DNA of 64,000 bases from Paenirhizobium selenitireducens ATCC BAA-1503 (GCF_000518785.1 NZ_KI912496.1:46180-110179), one strand, 5' to 3'. Positions 16,468 to 25,678 are shown, counted from the first letter of the stretch. The notes: a model not told the origin generated them from the letters alone. Numbers and translations: made by a program.

Positions 16468-17541
16468 CTAGAGGAAGACGTGTGCGGCGTTCGCATCGAA
16501 GGTCAGCCAGACGCCGGTGCCGCGCGGGATGCCGGATATGGCTTGATGGCCGAACGGAAGACGGACCGAAACGGCGGTTCCGTCCGCGGTGCGGGTCGCG
16601 ACATTGACGTGCGTGCCGAGGAAGGTGATGTCCTCGACCGTTGCCGGGAGCGCCATCTCCGTCTGCTTGGTCGCGAGCGACAGCCGCTCAGGTCTCAGCA
16701 TCAGCATTCCGTCCGTCTTGCGCGCGGAATTGCCGTGGAGCGGTATGTCGGAAACGATCAGGCCGTCGGTGAGGGCGATCCGGGCGCGGCCGTTGATCTG
16801 CTCCACCACGCGGCATGGAAGGAAGTCGCTGTCGCCGATGAATTCGGCGACGAAGCGCGTGGCCGGATCGGCGTATAGCTGTTCGCCGGTGCCGATCTGG
16901 TCGATCACGCCATGCGAGAAGACGGCGATGCGGTCGGACAGCCGTAGGGCCTCTTCCTGGTCGTGGGTGACATAGAGGATCGTCACTTCCGTCTGCTGGT
17001 GAATGCGTCGGATCTCGTGCTGGATTTCCTCGCGCAGCTTCTTGTCGAGGGCCGAAAGCGGCTCGTCCATCAAAAGAACCGGCGGATCGTAGGCAAGCGC
17101 TCTGGCGAGCGCCACGCGCTGCTGCTGGCCGCCCGACATCGCGGCCGGCTTGCGGTCTTCGAAGCCCTCGAGCCTGACGAGCGTCAGCATCTGGCGCACG
17201 CGCTCGGTGATCGCCGCCTTCGACCAGCCGCGCACCTTGAGCGGAAAGGCGATGTTGTCGCCGACCGAGAGATGCGGGAACAGCGTGTAGCGCTGGAAGA
17301 CCATGCCGATATTGCGCTGGTGCGACGGCGTTTCGAGGATGGTCTTGCCTTTCAGCAGGATATCGCCGCGCGTCGGCCGCTCGAAGCCGGCGAGAATGTA
17401 GAGCGTGGTGCTCTTGCCCGAACCGGAAGGTCCGAGAAATGTCAGGAACTCGCCATGGTCGACGGTCAGGTTCACGTCGTGCACCGCGACCACCGGGCCG
17501 TATTGCTTGCGGATGCCGCGGATCTCGAGGAAGGGCGTCAT
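16468..17541 (-). CDS. Pot/Fbp-type ABC transporter ATP-binding protein
   Basis: The 357-residue protein has Walker A GPSGSGKST (about 37-45), Q-loop MVFQRYTLFPHLS, signature MSGGQQQRVALARAL, Walker B VLLMDEPLSALD and the His switch YVTHDQEE, then a C-terminal TOBE domain (about 275-357). This is the PotA/FbpC/UgpC architecture for import of polyamines, amino-acid derivatives or other small cations. Its start overlaps the stop of the upstream permease gene by four bases. It is the last gene of a four-gene import operon (binding protein, permease, permease, ATPase). Confidence 0.93.
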   Translation of the reverse strand: MTPFLEIRGIRKQYGPVVAVHDVNLTVDHGEFLTFLGPSGSGKSTTLYILAGFERPTRGDILLKGKTILETPSHQRNIGMVFQRYTLFPHLSVGDNIAFPLKVRGWSKAAITERVRQMLTLVRLEGFEDRKPAAMSGGQQQRVALARALAYDPPVLLMDEPLSALDKKLREEIQHEIRRIHQQTEVTILYVTHDQEEALRLSDRIAVFSHGVIDQIGTGEQLYADPATRFVAEFIGDSDFLPCRVVEQINGRARIALTDGLIVSDIPLHGNSARKTDGMLMLRPERLSLATKQTEMALPATVEDITFLGTHVNVATRTADGTAVSVRLPFGHQAISGIPRGTGVWLTFDANAAHVFL

Positions 17542-18338
17542 GCTTTCATTCCTTTTTTTACCGCGGCTGCGATCAGCATCAGCAACATGGTGACGACGAT
17601 GAGAAGGGTCGATGCGGCGGCGATCACCGGGGTCAGGTCCTGGCGCAGCGTTGCCCAGATTTTGACCGGCAATGTCTGCAGCGTCGGGCTGGCCATGAAG
17701 ATGGCCAGCACTACCTCGTCCCAGGAGGTGAGGAAGGAGAAGATCGCGGCGGAGAACAGCCCGTGGCTGATGCAGGGCAGGGTAATCAGGATCTTCGCCT
17801 TCAGGGGAGAGGCGCCGCAGAGCACGGCGGCATCCTCGATCGACTTGTCGAAGCCTTCGAGGGCGCCGGTCAGCGCAAGGATCGAGAACGGCAGCGCGAC
17901 CACCAGATGGGCGATGACGAAACCGGCCGTCGTGCCATTGATGCCCAGGCGCAGGAAAAAGGCGTAGAGGGCGACGGCCAGCACGACGACAGGCAGGATC
18001 ATCGGCGTCATGAACAGGGCGCGCAGCGCGACGCGTCCGACGAACCGGCCGCGCACCAGGCCGAAGGAGGCGACGAGCCCGATCAGCACGGAGAGGACCG
18101 TGACCATCAGGGCGATGCGGAAGCTCGTCCAGGCGGCTTCCAGCCAGCGCGGGTCGGCCAGCAGATCCTCATACCATTTGAGCGTCCAGGACGGCGGCGG
18201 AAAGATCAGCCATTGCGACGAGCCGAAGGAGAGTGCGGCGATGAACAGGATGGGCAGCAGCAGGAAGACGGAGGTCGCGACCGTGATCGCGAGCAGGACC
18301 CATTTCCAGGCGCCGAGGCTGTTGAGGTTGAGAAGCAT
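17538..18338 (-). CDS. Pot-type ABC transporter permease (PotC-like)
   Basis: This 266-residue permease has six hydrophobic segments and the binding-protein-dependent transport loop (EAA) at EDAAVLCGASPLKAKILITLP, read as EDAAVLCGASP and LKAKILITLP (about 175-195). It begins at the ATG at 18338, one base after the stop of the other permease, and overlaps the ATPase gene by four bases. The TPMILPVVVLAVALY segment is typical of PotC-type subunits. Confidence 0.92.
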   Translation of the reverse strand: MLLNLNSLGAWKWVLLAITVATSVFLLLPILFIAALSFGSSQWLIFPPPSWTLKWYEDLLADPRWLEAAWTSFRIALMVTVLSVLIGLVASFGLVRGRFVGRVALRALFMTPMILPVVVLAVALYAFFLRLGINGTTAGFVIAHLVVALPFSILALTGALEGFDKSIEDAAVLCGASPLKAKILITLPCISHGLFSAAIFSFLTSWDEVVLAIFMASPTLQTLPVKIWATLRQDLTPVIAAASTLLIVVTMLLMLIAAAVKKGMKA

Positions 18339-18339
18339 C

Positions 18340-19215
18340 TCAGTGTTTCTCCTGTCCCGCGACGCCGAACAGCCTGAGCTGCACGGCATAGAGGCTCAAG
18401 GTGACGACGAGCAGCACCAGCGCGGCCGCCCCGCCCATGCCCCAGTTGACGAGCGACTGGACGAACTGGGCGATCAGCTCGGCGAGCATCATGTTGGCCG
18501 TGCCGCCGAGCAGCGAGGGCGTGACGAAGTAGCCGAGCGACATGACGAAGACCATGAGCGCGCCGGCGATCATGCCGGGGGTTGCCAGCGGCAGGAGCAC
18601 ATGGATGAAGGCCTGCATGCGGTTGGCGCCGCAGAGGGCCGCGGCCTGCAGGATGGCCGGGTCGATCTTGCGGATCACGCCGTAGAGCGGAATGATGATG
18701 AAGGGCAGCATGATGTAGGTCATGCCGATCGTCACACCGACCAGGTTGTTGACCATGACCAGCGGCTGGTCGATCAGCCCGAGCCCCATCAGCGTCTTGT
18801 TGATCACGCCGGTGCGCTGCAGGAGAACCATCCAGGCATAGGTGCGGGCGAGCAGGTTGGTCCACATCGACAGCAGGATGATCGCGAAGACGATGTTGGC
18901 CTGCCGCTTCGGCATGATCGCCAGCGCCCAGGCGACGGGGAAACCGATGATCAGCGAGATCGCCGTCACCAGCGCCGAGACGAAGAAGGTGTTGAAGAAT
19001 ATCTTGAGATAGGTCGAGCTGCCGAGCAGGTCGATGTAGTTCTGCAGGCCGAAGACGGGTTCGGTGATGCTCCGGGTCAGAAGCGCCAGCACCGGCAGGA
19101 CGAAGAAGACCAGCACCAGCACGAGGGCGGGCAGGGTCGGCGCCAGCCCGCGCGGCAGCAACCGGCGACGGTGTGGCGTTTGCCTGCCATCTGCTGTTTC
19201 GGCGAGAGAAACCAT
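18340..19215 (-). CDS. Pot-type ABC transporter permease (PotB-like)
   Basis: The 291-residue permease has a cytoplasmic N-terminal stretch, six hydrophobic segments and an EAA loop at ILQAAALCGANRMQAFIHVL. SMWTNLLARTYAWMVLL is a hallmark of PotB-type subunits. I chose the ATG at 19215 because AAGG lies eight bases upstream; the ATG at 19221 is only two bases from it. A strong hairpin (19288-19320) separates it from the binding-protein gene. Confidence 0.92.
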   Translation of the reverse strand: MVSLAETADGRQTPHRRRLLPRGLAPTLPALVLVLVFFVLPVLALLTRSITEPVFGLQNYIDLLGSSTYLKIFFNTFFVSALVTAISLIIGFPVAWALAIMPKRQANIVFAIILLSMWTNLLARTYAWMVLLQRTGVINKTLMGLGLIDQPLVMVNNLVGVTIGMTYIMLPFIIIPLYGVIRKIDPAILQAAALCGANRMQAFIHVLLPLATPGMIAGALMVFVMSLGYFVTPSLLGGTANMMLAELIAQFVQSLVNWGMGGAAALVLLVVTLSLYAVQLRLFGVAGQEKH

Positions 19216-19287
19216 AGCCATCACCTTGCGCAATTTTCTGTTCGCCCGACGGGCTGGCCCATCTTGGCCGGAACCGCACCGATCGGG

Positions 19288-19320
19288 GGCCGGAGGGTGA
19301 CGACAGCCACCCCTCCGGCC
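19288..19320 (-). other. Hairpin between the binding-protein and permease genes
   Basis: GGCCGGAGGG (19288-19297) pairs perfectly with CCCTCCGGCC (19311-19320) around a 13-nt loop, ten bases after the binding-protein stop. There is no T-run, so it is more likely a 3'-end stabiliser or partial attenuator that raises binding-protein expression over the permeases. Confidence 0.6.
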
Positions 19321-19330
19321 GGTCTGCTGC

Positions 19331-20341
19331 TTACTTGGCCTGCCAGGCGTACCAGCGTTCGCCGATCTCGTCGCGGTGCTCGGCCCAGTAGGCCATGTCC
19401 GCATTGATCTGCGAGGCGGTCTGCTGGTCTGGCAGCGTCTTGGCGATCGCCGGGTCCATCAGCGCCGGCGACTTGGTGTTGGTCGGCGCATAGCCGGTGC
19501 CGGCCGCCATTTCGGCCTGGGCCTCGGGCGAGGTCGCAAACGCGATGAACTTCATCGCCGCTTCCTTGTTCTTGGTGCCCTTCGGAACGACGAGCGCGTC
19601 GGCCGCCGTGATGTTCTGGTCCCAGGAGGTCTCGACATTGACGCCGGTTGCGGCAAGAGCCGTCAGTCGACCGTTCCAGAAGGAACCGAAGGGCGCCTCG
19701 GCCGAGGCCAGCAGCTGCTGCGACTGGGCGCCGCCGGTCCACCAGATGATGTCGGCCTTGATGCTGTCGAGCTTCTTGAAGGCGCGGTCGAGATCCAGCG
19801 GATAGAGCATGTCGGCGGCAACGCCGTCGGCCAGCAATGCCGCCTCGATCACGCCCGGAGCCGACCACTTGTAGAAGGCGCGCTTGCCGGGGAAGGCCTT
19901 GGTGTCGAACAGGTCCGCCCAGTTCTTCGGGCAGGCCGAGACGGCATCCTTGTTGCAGCCGACGACGAAGGAATAGTAGAAGCTGCCGACGGAGTAGTCC
20001 GTGACGAAGCGCGGATCGAGTGCGCTCTTGTCGATGATCGAGAAGTCCAGCTTTTCGAGCAGGCCCTGGCTGCCGGCCTGGATGGCGTAGTCGCCCTCGG
20101 CATCGACGACATCCCAGGTCACGCCATTCGCCTCGACCATGGCTTTGATCTTGCCGTAGTCGGTCGGGCCGTCCTGCAGGACGTTGATGCCTTCCTTGGC
20201 GGTGAACTTGTCGGCCCAGGCGGATTTCTGGACGTCCTGCGTTGTGCCGCCCCAGCTGGTGAATACCATGTCGGCGGCGAAGCTCTGGCCGGCTACTCCC
20301 AGCAATACGGCCAGTGATGCGATGATGGTCTTGCTCTTCAT
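19331..20341 (-). CDS. Periplasmic binding protein of a Pot-type ABC importer
   Basis: The 336-residue protein has a Sec signal peptide (about 1-22, GQSFA before the predicted cut) and a type 2 binding-protein fold. FTSWGGTTQDVQKSAWADKF and WDVVDAEGDYAIQAG resemble the PotD/PotF and opine/putrescine-binding families. It captures the solute for the permeases encoded downstream. The ATG at 20341 follows AAGGGAAC. It lies 107 bp after the NIPSNAP gene on the same strand, so the importer may serve the monooxygenase operon, the imino-acid module, or both. Confidence 0.9.
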   Translation of the reverse strand: MKSKTIIASLAVLLGVAGQSFAADMVFTSWGGTTQDVQKSAWADKFTAKEGINVLQDGPTDYGKIKAMVEANGVTWDVVDAEGDYAIQAGSQGLLEKLDFSIIDKSALDPRFVTDYSVGSFYYSFVVGCNKDAVSACPKNWADLFDTKAFPGKRAFYKWSAPGVIEAALLADGVAADMLYPLDLDRAFKKLDSIKADIIWWTGGAQSQQLLASAEAPFGSFWNGRLTALAATGVNVETSWDQNITAADALVVPKGTKNKEAAMKFIAFATSPEAQAEMAAGTGYAPTNTKSPALMDPAIAKTLPDQQTASQINADMAYWAEHRDEIGERWYAWQAK

Positions 20342-20448
20342 GTTCCCTTGTCCTTGTTTGACGCTGCTCTTGACTGCGCATTCAAGATTGTGGCCGCCGA
20401 TAGGCTTCTTCTGGTCGTTCCGGCCGCAACCTGCATTCCTTCGTGAGG

Positions 20449-20769
20449 TCAGCTGTGTCCTTCCGTGAAAAAGGGTGCTGGCTTCATGATCTTGTTCTCC
20501 GCGACCTCGATCAGGTCGCGGATTTTTGGCAGGAAGGCCTGCCATTGCGGGTCGGCCATGAGGCGGCCGCGGCGCGCCTCGCGATCATCGAGGCTTTCGA
20601 AGGCCCAGATGTGCACGATCTCGTTGATGGGGCCGATCTCGGAGAAGAAGTAGCCGACGAGCTGGCCGAGATGCTTCTTCTGGATGGCGATGCCCTCCTC
20701 GCCGACCACCTTGAGGTAGCCGGGGATGGAGCCGTTCTTCATGCGGTAGGTGCGGATCTCGTAATACAT
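20449..20769 (-). CDS. NIPSNAP-family small protein
   Basis: This 106-residue protein is a single ferredoxin-like (dimeric alpha/beta barrel) NIPSNAP domain: YYEIRTYRMKNGSIPGYLKV at the start, the IVHIWAFESLDDREARRGRL middle segment and DPQWQAFLPKI. Bacterial NIPSNAP proteins have no settled function; related barrel folds act as small monooxygenases or bind aromatic compounds. It lies four bases after the aldehyde dehydrogenase gene, so it belongs to the monooxygenase operon and may act on a ring-cleavage intermediate. Confidence 0.85.
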   Translation of the reverse strand: MYYEIRTYRMKNGSIPGYLKVVGEEGIAIQKKHLGQLVGYFFSEIGPINEIVHIWAFESLDDREARRGRLMADPQWQAFLPKIRDLIEVAENKIMKPAPFFTEGHS

Positions 20770-20773
20770 CGGC

Positions 20774-22237
20774 TCACCGCATCACGAAGGGGTCGGGAAA
20801 GGGATCGTCGGAGGTCTTCAGCCAGACGGTCTTGGTGCGGGTGTAGTCGAGCACGGCGGCCATGCCGCCCTCGCGGCCGTGGCCGGACAGACCGAAGCCG
20901 CCGAAGGGGGCGATGGGCGAGACGGCACGGTAGGTGTTGATCCACACCACGCCGGCGCGGATGCCGCGGGTCATGCGGTGTGCACGGCCGAGGTTCTGGG
21001 TAAAGACGCCGGCGGCCAGGCCGTAGAGCGTGTCATTGGCCAGCGTCAGCGCTTCCGCTTCCGTCTCGAAGGAGACGACGGACAGCACGGGCCCGAAGAA
21101 CTCGTTGACCAGCGAGGGGGAGGCGATGCCGTCGCAATCGAGAATGGTCGGCGGGTAGAAATTGCCCGGACCTTCCGGTCGCACGCCGCCGGTCAGCAGC
21201 CTCGCGCCGGCCGCCACGGAACTTTTCACCAAGGCATCGACATGATCCTGCTGGCGCCGGGTGGCCAGCGGGCCGACTTCGGTTGCCATGTCGAGCGGGG
21301 AGCCGATGCGGATCGCCTCCGCCTTGGCCTTCAGGCGGGCGAGAAAGGCATCCTTGATGCTGCGTTCGACGATCAGGCGCGAACCGGCCACACAGGACTG
21401 GCCGGTGGCGGCGAAGATGCCGGCGACCTGGGCATTCACCGCGCTCTCGAGGTCCGCGTCGGCGAAGACGACGAAGGGCGACTTGCCGCCGAGCTCAAGC
21501 GACGTGGAGGCGAGGTTTTCCGCTGAGTTGCGCACAACATGGCGCGCCGCTTCCGGACCGCCGGTGAAGGCCACGTGGGCAATCTTCGGATGACGGGTGA
21601 GTGCTGCGCCGCAGGCCGGGCCGAAGCCGGTGATGACATTGACGACACCGGCCGGGAAGCCGGCCTCATGCACGAGGCGGGCGAATTCGAGAAGCGGCGC
21701 CGGGCCATCCTCGGAGGCCTTGACGACCATCGTGCAGCCGGCGGCAAGGGCAGGCCCGATCTTCACGGCGGAGAGGAAGAGCTGGCTGTTCCACGGCACG
21801 ACCATGGCGACGACGCCGACGGGCTCGCGTCTCAGCCAGACTTCCATGTCCGGCTTGTCGATCGGCAGGTGGGCGCCCTCGACCTTGTCGGCGAGGCCGG
21901 CATAGTAGCGATAGTAGTCCGCGACATAGGCGATCTGCGCGGAGGTCTCGCGGATGATCTTGCCGGTGTCGCGAGTCTCGAGTTCGGCCAGCGTCTGGGC
22001 ATTGGCGGCGATCAGGTCGGCAAGCCTGTAGAGCAGCTTGCCGCGCTGGGTCGCGGTCATCCTGGTCCAGGGGCCGTCATAAAGGGCACGCTCGGCCGCC
22101 GCGACGGCGCGATCCACATCCGCCTCGCGCGCTTCCGGCATCTCGGCCCACACTTCGCCGGTTGCGGGATCGAGGCTGTCGAACCGCGCTTCACCGTCCT
22201 GGAATATGCCGTCGATATAGAGCTGGAAGCGCTGCAT
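20774..22237 (-). CDS. NAD(P)-dependent aldehyde dehydrogenase
   Basis: The 487-residue ALDH-superfamily enzyme shows MVVPWNSQLFL (about 155), VKASEDGPAP, the cofactor turn FTGGPEAAR, catalytic Glu in LELGGKSPF (about 252) and catalytic Cys in GQSCVAGSR (about 286), then EFFGPVLSV. VKASE in place of the common KPSE is a mild variation. It oxidises an aldehyde to the acid. Its place after the monooxygenase suggests a semialdehyde from ring cleavage, like TgnC in trigonelline catabolism; oxoglutarate semialdehyde from the adjacent imino-acid module is an alternative. The ATG at 22237 gives the normal family N-terminus. Confidence 0.9.
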   Translation of the reverse strand: MQRFQLYIDGIFQDGEARFDSLDPATGEVWAEMPEAREADVDRAVAAAERALYDGPWTRMTATQRGKLLYRLADLIAANAQTLAELETRDTGKIIRETSAQIAYVADYYRYYAGLADKVEGAHLPIDKPDMEVWLRREPVGVVAMVVPWNSQLFLSAVKIGPALAAGCTMVVKASEDGPAPLLEFARLVHEAGFPAGVVNVITGFGPACGAALTRHPKIAHVAFTGGPEAARHVVRNSAENLASTSLELGGKSPFVVFADADLESAVNAQVAGIFAATGQSCVAGSRLIVERSIKDAFLARLKAKAEAIRIGSPLDMATEVGPLATRRQQDHVDALVKSSVAAGARLLTGGVRPEGPGNFYPPTILDCDGIASPSLVNEFFGPVLSVVSFETEAEALTLANDTLYGLAAGVFTQNLGRAHRMTRGIRAGVVWINTYRAVSPIAPFGGFGLSGHGREGGMAAVLDYTRTKTVWLKTSDDPFPDPFVMR

Positions 22238-22241
22238 GGTG

Positions 22242-23279
22242 CTACTCCGAAAAGGCCGGCATGACATCGCGGATGAAGCGTTCGAGCGAGGCTTTCTTGC
22301 GCTCGAAGCTCATACCGGTGTCGATCCAGAAGGAATATTCGTCATAGCCCATCGCCTCATAGGCCTTGAGGCGGGCGATCACTTCGTCGGCCGTGCCGAC
22401 CGGAAGGTTCTTGTGCATCACCTCCGGAGAGAGATTGGCATTCGCCGCCATCTCTTCCTCGGTCAGCCGTTCGATCAGGCCCTGATGGATCGGCTTCTCG
22501 TTCTTGAACCAGGCGAAGAAGTAATTGTAGTAGACGCTTAACTCCTCGGACGCCCGGGCGATGTCGTCGCTGTCGGAACCGACATAGGTGTGCAGGAGAA
22601 GCATGATCTTCGGACGGGAGACGTCCGGGGCCTTCTCGCACGCCGCGTTGAAGCGGCCCATCAGGCTCTCGATTTCCGGATCGCCGTTCCACAGGGGCGT
22701 GACCTGGACATTGCAGCCGTTGGCCACGGCAAATTCGTGCGAATTCGGATCGCGGGCGGCGACCCAGATCGGGACCGGTGCCTGCAGCGGTTTCGGTGCG
22801 GAGGTCGTCGCCGGGAACTTCCAGAACTCCCCGTCATGGGCATAGTCGCCCTCCCACACACCCTTGACGGCCGGGATCAGCTCGCGCATGCGCTGGCCGG
22901 CGCTCCAGGCGTCGAGACCCGGCATGAGCCGTTCGTATTCGAAATTGTAGGCGCCGCGGGCAATACCGAGGTCGAGCCGCCCGCCGGTGATGATGTCGGT
23001 CATGGCGGCTTCGCCGGCAAGCTTGATCGGATGCCAGAAGGGGGCGATGACCGTGCCGGTGCCGAGGCGCACATTCGTCGTGCGGCGCGCCAGATCGGCG
23101 ATCGTCACGAAGGGATTGGGGGCGATGGTGAAGTCCATGCCGTGGTGCTCGCCGGTCCAGATCGCGTGCATGCCGCCCTTGTCGGCGATCTCGCAGAGCT
23201 GGACGAATTCCTCGTAGAGGCTCTTGTGGTTCTGGCTGGCGTCCAGCCGTTCCATATGGACAAAAAGCGAGAACTTCAT
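22242..23279 (-). CDS. Luciferase-like (LLM) flavin-dependent monooxygenase, oxygenase component
   Basis: The 345-residue TIM-barrel protein begins MKFSLFVHMERLD and has WTGEHHGMDFTIAPNPF (about 42-58), RLGTGTVIAPFWHPIKLAGE and GGRLDLGIARGAYNFEY, all typical of bacterial luciferase-like oxygenases using reduced FMN. It needs a separate flavin reductase, and one is encoded by the overlapping upstream gene (four-base ATGA overlap). The pair looks like a two-component monooxygenase of the type that opens N-heterocycles (TgnB in trigonelline, PyrA-type in pyridine degradation). The substrate is inferred from context only. Confidence 0.88.
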   Translation of the reverse strand: MKFSLFVHMERLDASQNHKSLYEEFVQLCEIADKGGMHAIWTGEHHGMDFTIAPNPFVTIADLARRTTNVRLGTGTVIAPFWHPIKLAGEAAMTDIITGGRLDLGIARGAYNFEYERLMPGLDAWSAGQRMRELIPAVKGVWEGDYAHDGEFWKFPATTSAPKPLQAPVPIWVAARDPNSHEFAVANGCNVQVTPLWNGDPEIESLMGRFNAACEKAPDVSRPKIMLLLHTYVGSDSDDIARASEELSVYYNYFFAWFKNEKPIHQGLIERLTEEEMAANANLSPEVMHKNLPVGTADEVIARLKAYEAMGYDEYSFWIDTGMSFERKKASLERFIRDVMPAFSE

Positions 23280-24208
23280 GCGGATGCCTTCCTGGCGATT
23301 GAATGGACGCGGCCGGCCGTCTCGTTGCCGAAGTAGACGCCGAAGTTTCCGATCGAACTTTCCATGACGTAGCGGTTCAGGATATCGGCCGTGGCCGAGC
23401 CGGCGCGCTTTTCTTCGGCGAGCTGCTCCAGGCCGACGAAGGTGCCGGCGCGCTCCGAACCTTCGCCGGCAAAGGCCCGGTAGACGATGTGCTGGCGGCC
23501 GTCGCTCGATCCCTCGTAGACGGAGTAGAGGAAGCCGATGGTGATCGGCAGTCCGGTGAACTGTTCGAGATAGGATCTGAGCACATCGAGCGGCTCGCCC
23601 TGATCGACGACGCAGCCCGGGAGGCCTCTTGCGTCGTCGCCCACCAGCAGAATTTCGCCGGCTCTTTCGACCACCGCACTGAGGTGCAGGTGGCCCTCGC
23701 TCGCCGCGGATACGGCCCTACCTGCCAGCGTCGGCGTGAAATAGCCGCCGCGCACATAGCCCAGACCGTTGCGCCCGCTGTTGCCGAAGGCCTCGACGCG
23801 GCCGAGCAGGATGACATGATCCCCGGCTTCGATCACCTGTTCGAGGCGGCAGTCAAACCACGCCGCCACATCGGCAAGCACCGGAGAGCCATGCGGCCCG
23901 AAAGCCCAGTCGACCGTGGCAAAGCGATCCTCGACCGGTCGGGCGAATGTGTTGGAGACGTCCTTCTGGCTGTCGGACAGGATGTTGACCGCAAAGCCCT
24001 TCGCCTCCGTCATCGCCGCGAAATTGCGCGAGGTCCTGGCGAGGCAGATCAGCAGCAGGGGCGGGTCGAGCGAGACCGAGCTGAAGGAATTGGCGGTGAA
24101 GCCGAGGGGCTTGCCGTCCGGCCCGACGGTCGTGACGACGGTTACGCCGGTGGCGAAGGCGCCGAAGGCATCGCGCAGGGCGCGGGGATCGAAGGCGGTC
24201 GTGGTCAT
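23276..24208 (-). CDS. Flavin reductase with an extra C-terminal Nudix-like domain
   Basis: Residues about 5-160 form a flavin reductase-like domain (FATGVTVVTTVGPDGKPLGF, TANSFSSVSLDPPLLL, DRFATVDW), which supplies reduced FMN to the adjacent LLM oxygenase. The last 145 residues are additional. They contain LPGCVVDQGEPLDVLRSYLE followed by QFTGL, which resembles a degenerate Nudix box lacking the catalytic REUXEE residues, so it is probably a sensor or binding domain; this is inference. The ATG at 24208 overlaps the preceding gene's stop by four bases. A longer in-frame reading upstream runs through the hydrolase gene and is rejected. Confidence 0.85.
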   Translation of the reverse strand: MTTTAFDPRALRDAFGAFATGVTVVTTVGPDGKPLGFTANSFSSVSLDPPLLLICLARTSRNFAAMTEAKGFAVNILSDSQKDVSNTFARPVEDRFATVDWAFGPHGSPVLADVAAWFDCRLEQVIEAGDHVILLGRVEAFGNSGRNGLGYVRGGYFTPTLAGRAVSAASEGHLHLSAVVERAGEILLVGDDARGLPGCVVDQGEPLDVLRSYLEQFTGLPITIGFLYSVYEGSSDGRQHIVYRAFAGEGSERAGTFVGLEQLAEEKRAGSATADILNRYVMESSIGNFGVYFGNETAGRVHSIARKASA

Positions 24209-25038
24209 GCGGGAACCTCCGGCAGTTGCAGCCATTCGAGGAGGAGACGGTTGACCTCGTCCGGTGCCGTCAGGTTGACCATGTGGCGATGTCCGTCGAT
24301 GATCCGGACGTAGCCGCGCGGAGCAAGTGCCGCCATCGTCTGCGCCATGGCCGGAGTCGAATTCGGATCGTCCGAGCCGGTGAGGAAAAGGGCAGGGCAG
24401 GTCACTTCGCTCCACCGGTCCGCATAGGTCGCGTCGCCTCCGGCAAAGGCACTGTAGGCAGTCGCATAGGCGCCGACGTCCATCAGGCTCAACCACTCTC
24501 TCGTCAGTTCGCGGGCAAGGGCGCTGGCCGCATCATCGGCAAACCAGCGTTTCACCGGGCCGTCTATGTCGATCCCGGTCGATGCGATCGACGCGGCGCG
24601 TTCCAGCACGGCGCTCCTGGCGGCGGTATCCCGGCGATGGACGCCGTTCAGCAGGGCCACCCGGCGAATGCGCTTGGGGAAGGTCGATACCGCGCCGCCG
24701 GTGATCAGGGCGCCCATGGAGTGGCCGGCGAGATTGACCCTGTCGAGCGAGAGCGCATCGAGAAAGCGGCCAAGCCAGGCAACGAAGGCCGTGAGATCAC
24801 TGCCGCCGGGCAGCGCCGCGCTTCGGCCGTGGCCGGGCATGTCGACGGCGATGACGCGATGGGTCCGGCTCAATGTGCCGATCTGCGGCGCCCATGCGTC
24901 GAGCCGCATGCCGACGCCATGGATCACGACGAGCGGTTCGCCCTGTCCCGTGTCGCTATAGGCCGTGCCGTCGAGCGTGACCCTGCGCTCGATGGGCGGA
25001 AGCGCCTTTGCTGCGAGGGGGGAACTGACCACGGCCAT
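24205..25038 (-). CDS. Alpha/beta-fold hydrolase
   Basis: The 277-residue protein has the oxyanion HGVGMRLDAW motif (about 40), PGHGRS, the nucleophile elbow GHSMGA (Ser about 107), an acid in TGSDDPNS and the final catalytic His in DGHRHMVN (about 255). It is cytoplasmic. The alpha/beta hydrolases of N-heterocycle pathways (TgnD, and the acetamidomethylene-succinate hydrolases) cut enamide products after ring opening, which would suit this position between a DUF1185-like gene and a two-component monooxygenase. Simple lactone or ester cleavage is the alternative. Confidence 0.85.
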   Translation of the reverse strand: MAVVSSPLAAKALPPIERRVTLDGTAYSDTGQGEPLVVIHGVGMRLDAWAPQIGTLSRTHRVIAVDMPGHGRSAALPGGSDLTAFVAWLGRFLDALSLDRVNLAGHSMGALITGGAVSTFPKRIRRVALLNGVHRRDTAARSAVLERAASIASTGIDIDGPVKRWFADDAASALARELTREWLSLMDVGAYATAYSAFAGGDATYADRWSEVTCPALFLTGSDDPNSTPAMAQTMAALAPRGYVRIIDGHRHMVNLTAPDEVNRLLLEWLQLPEVPA

Positions 25039-25052
25039 CGTCCTTGCTCCGC

Positions 25053-25655
25053 TCAGACGCCGGCCGGATTCTTAGCGTCCTGGCCAAGATCCCTGAGATC
25101 CTGGTAGCGGTCGCCGATCCGGTGGTGCGGACGACCGCCGACCGATGCGCCAAGGCCGATGACGATCTCGTCCGCCGCCGGGGCATCGGGAATGGAGGTC
25201 TGGATGGTCAGGTAGTGGGAGCGACGGCCTTCGTCGTTCTTGTCCATCAGCGGGATCATGATTGCCGCATTGGCCGGGCCGCGCGTATTGCAGAAGGCGA
25301 GATAGGATTTGGCGCCGACCGCCGTGCGGTAGTGGTTGCCGAAGCGCAGGGTGTGGATCAGCGCCGATGCATGCTCCAGCTCGCCGTCGAGCCCGACCAC
25401 TGCCGTCTTGCCGTAGCCCTCCACCGCCTCGCCGGAACCGACGGCGTCGAGGATCATCCTGGTCAGCAGTTCACCGAGGATCGGGGCCGCCGCGTGAATT
25501 TCCGGCTTGAGGTCCTCGACGAAGCCGCGGCCGGCCCAGGGGTTCTTCACCACGGCGAAGGCCGAAAAGAGCTTCAGCGGAGTGGCCGCCTGCTTTCCGC
25601 CTTCGATCAGCGTGGTTTCAATCTGCAGCAAAGTCTTGCGTATCTGAAGGGTCAT
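25053..25655 (-). CDS. Amino acid synthesis (DUF1185)-family protein
   Basis: The 200-residue protein resembles the DUF1185 or amino acid synthesis family: VVKNPWAGRGFVEDLKPEI (about 35-54), GYGKTAVVGLDGELEHASAL and MIPLMDKNDEGRRSHYLTIQ. The family has no established biochemical function that I can state with certainty; it tends to sit with amide- or heterocycle-degradation genes. It is the first gene of the six-gene leftward operon and has an operator-like palindrome 24 bp before its ATG. It may hydrolyse or bind a ring-opened amide; that is speculation. Confidence 0.78.
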   Translation of the reverse strand: MTLQIRKTLLQIETTLIEGGKQAATPLKLFSAFAVVKNPWAGRGFVEDLKPEIHAAAPILGELLTRMILDAVGSGEAVEGYGKTAVVGLDGELEHASALIHTLRFGNHYRTAVGAKSYLAFCNTRGPANAAIMIPLMDKNDEGRRSHYLTIQTSIPDAPAADEIVIGLGASVGGRPHHRIGDRYQDLRDLGQDAKNPAGV

Positions 25656-25678
25656 GGTCGCGTCTCATCTCTTGATGG

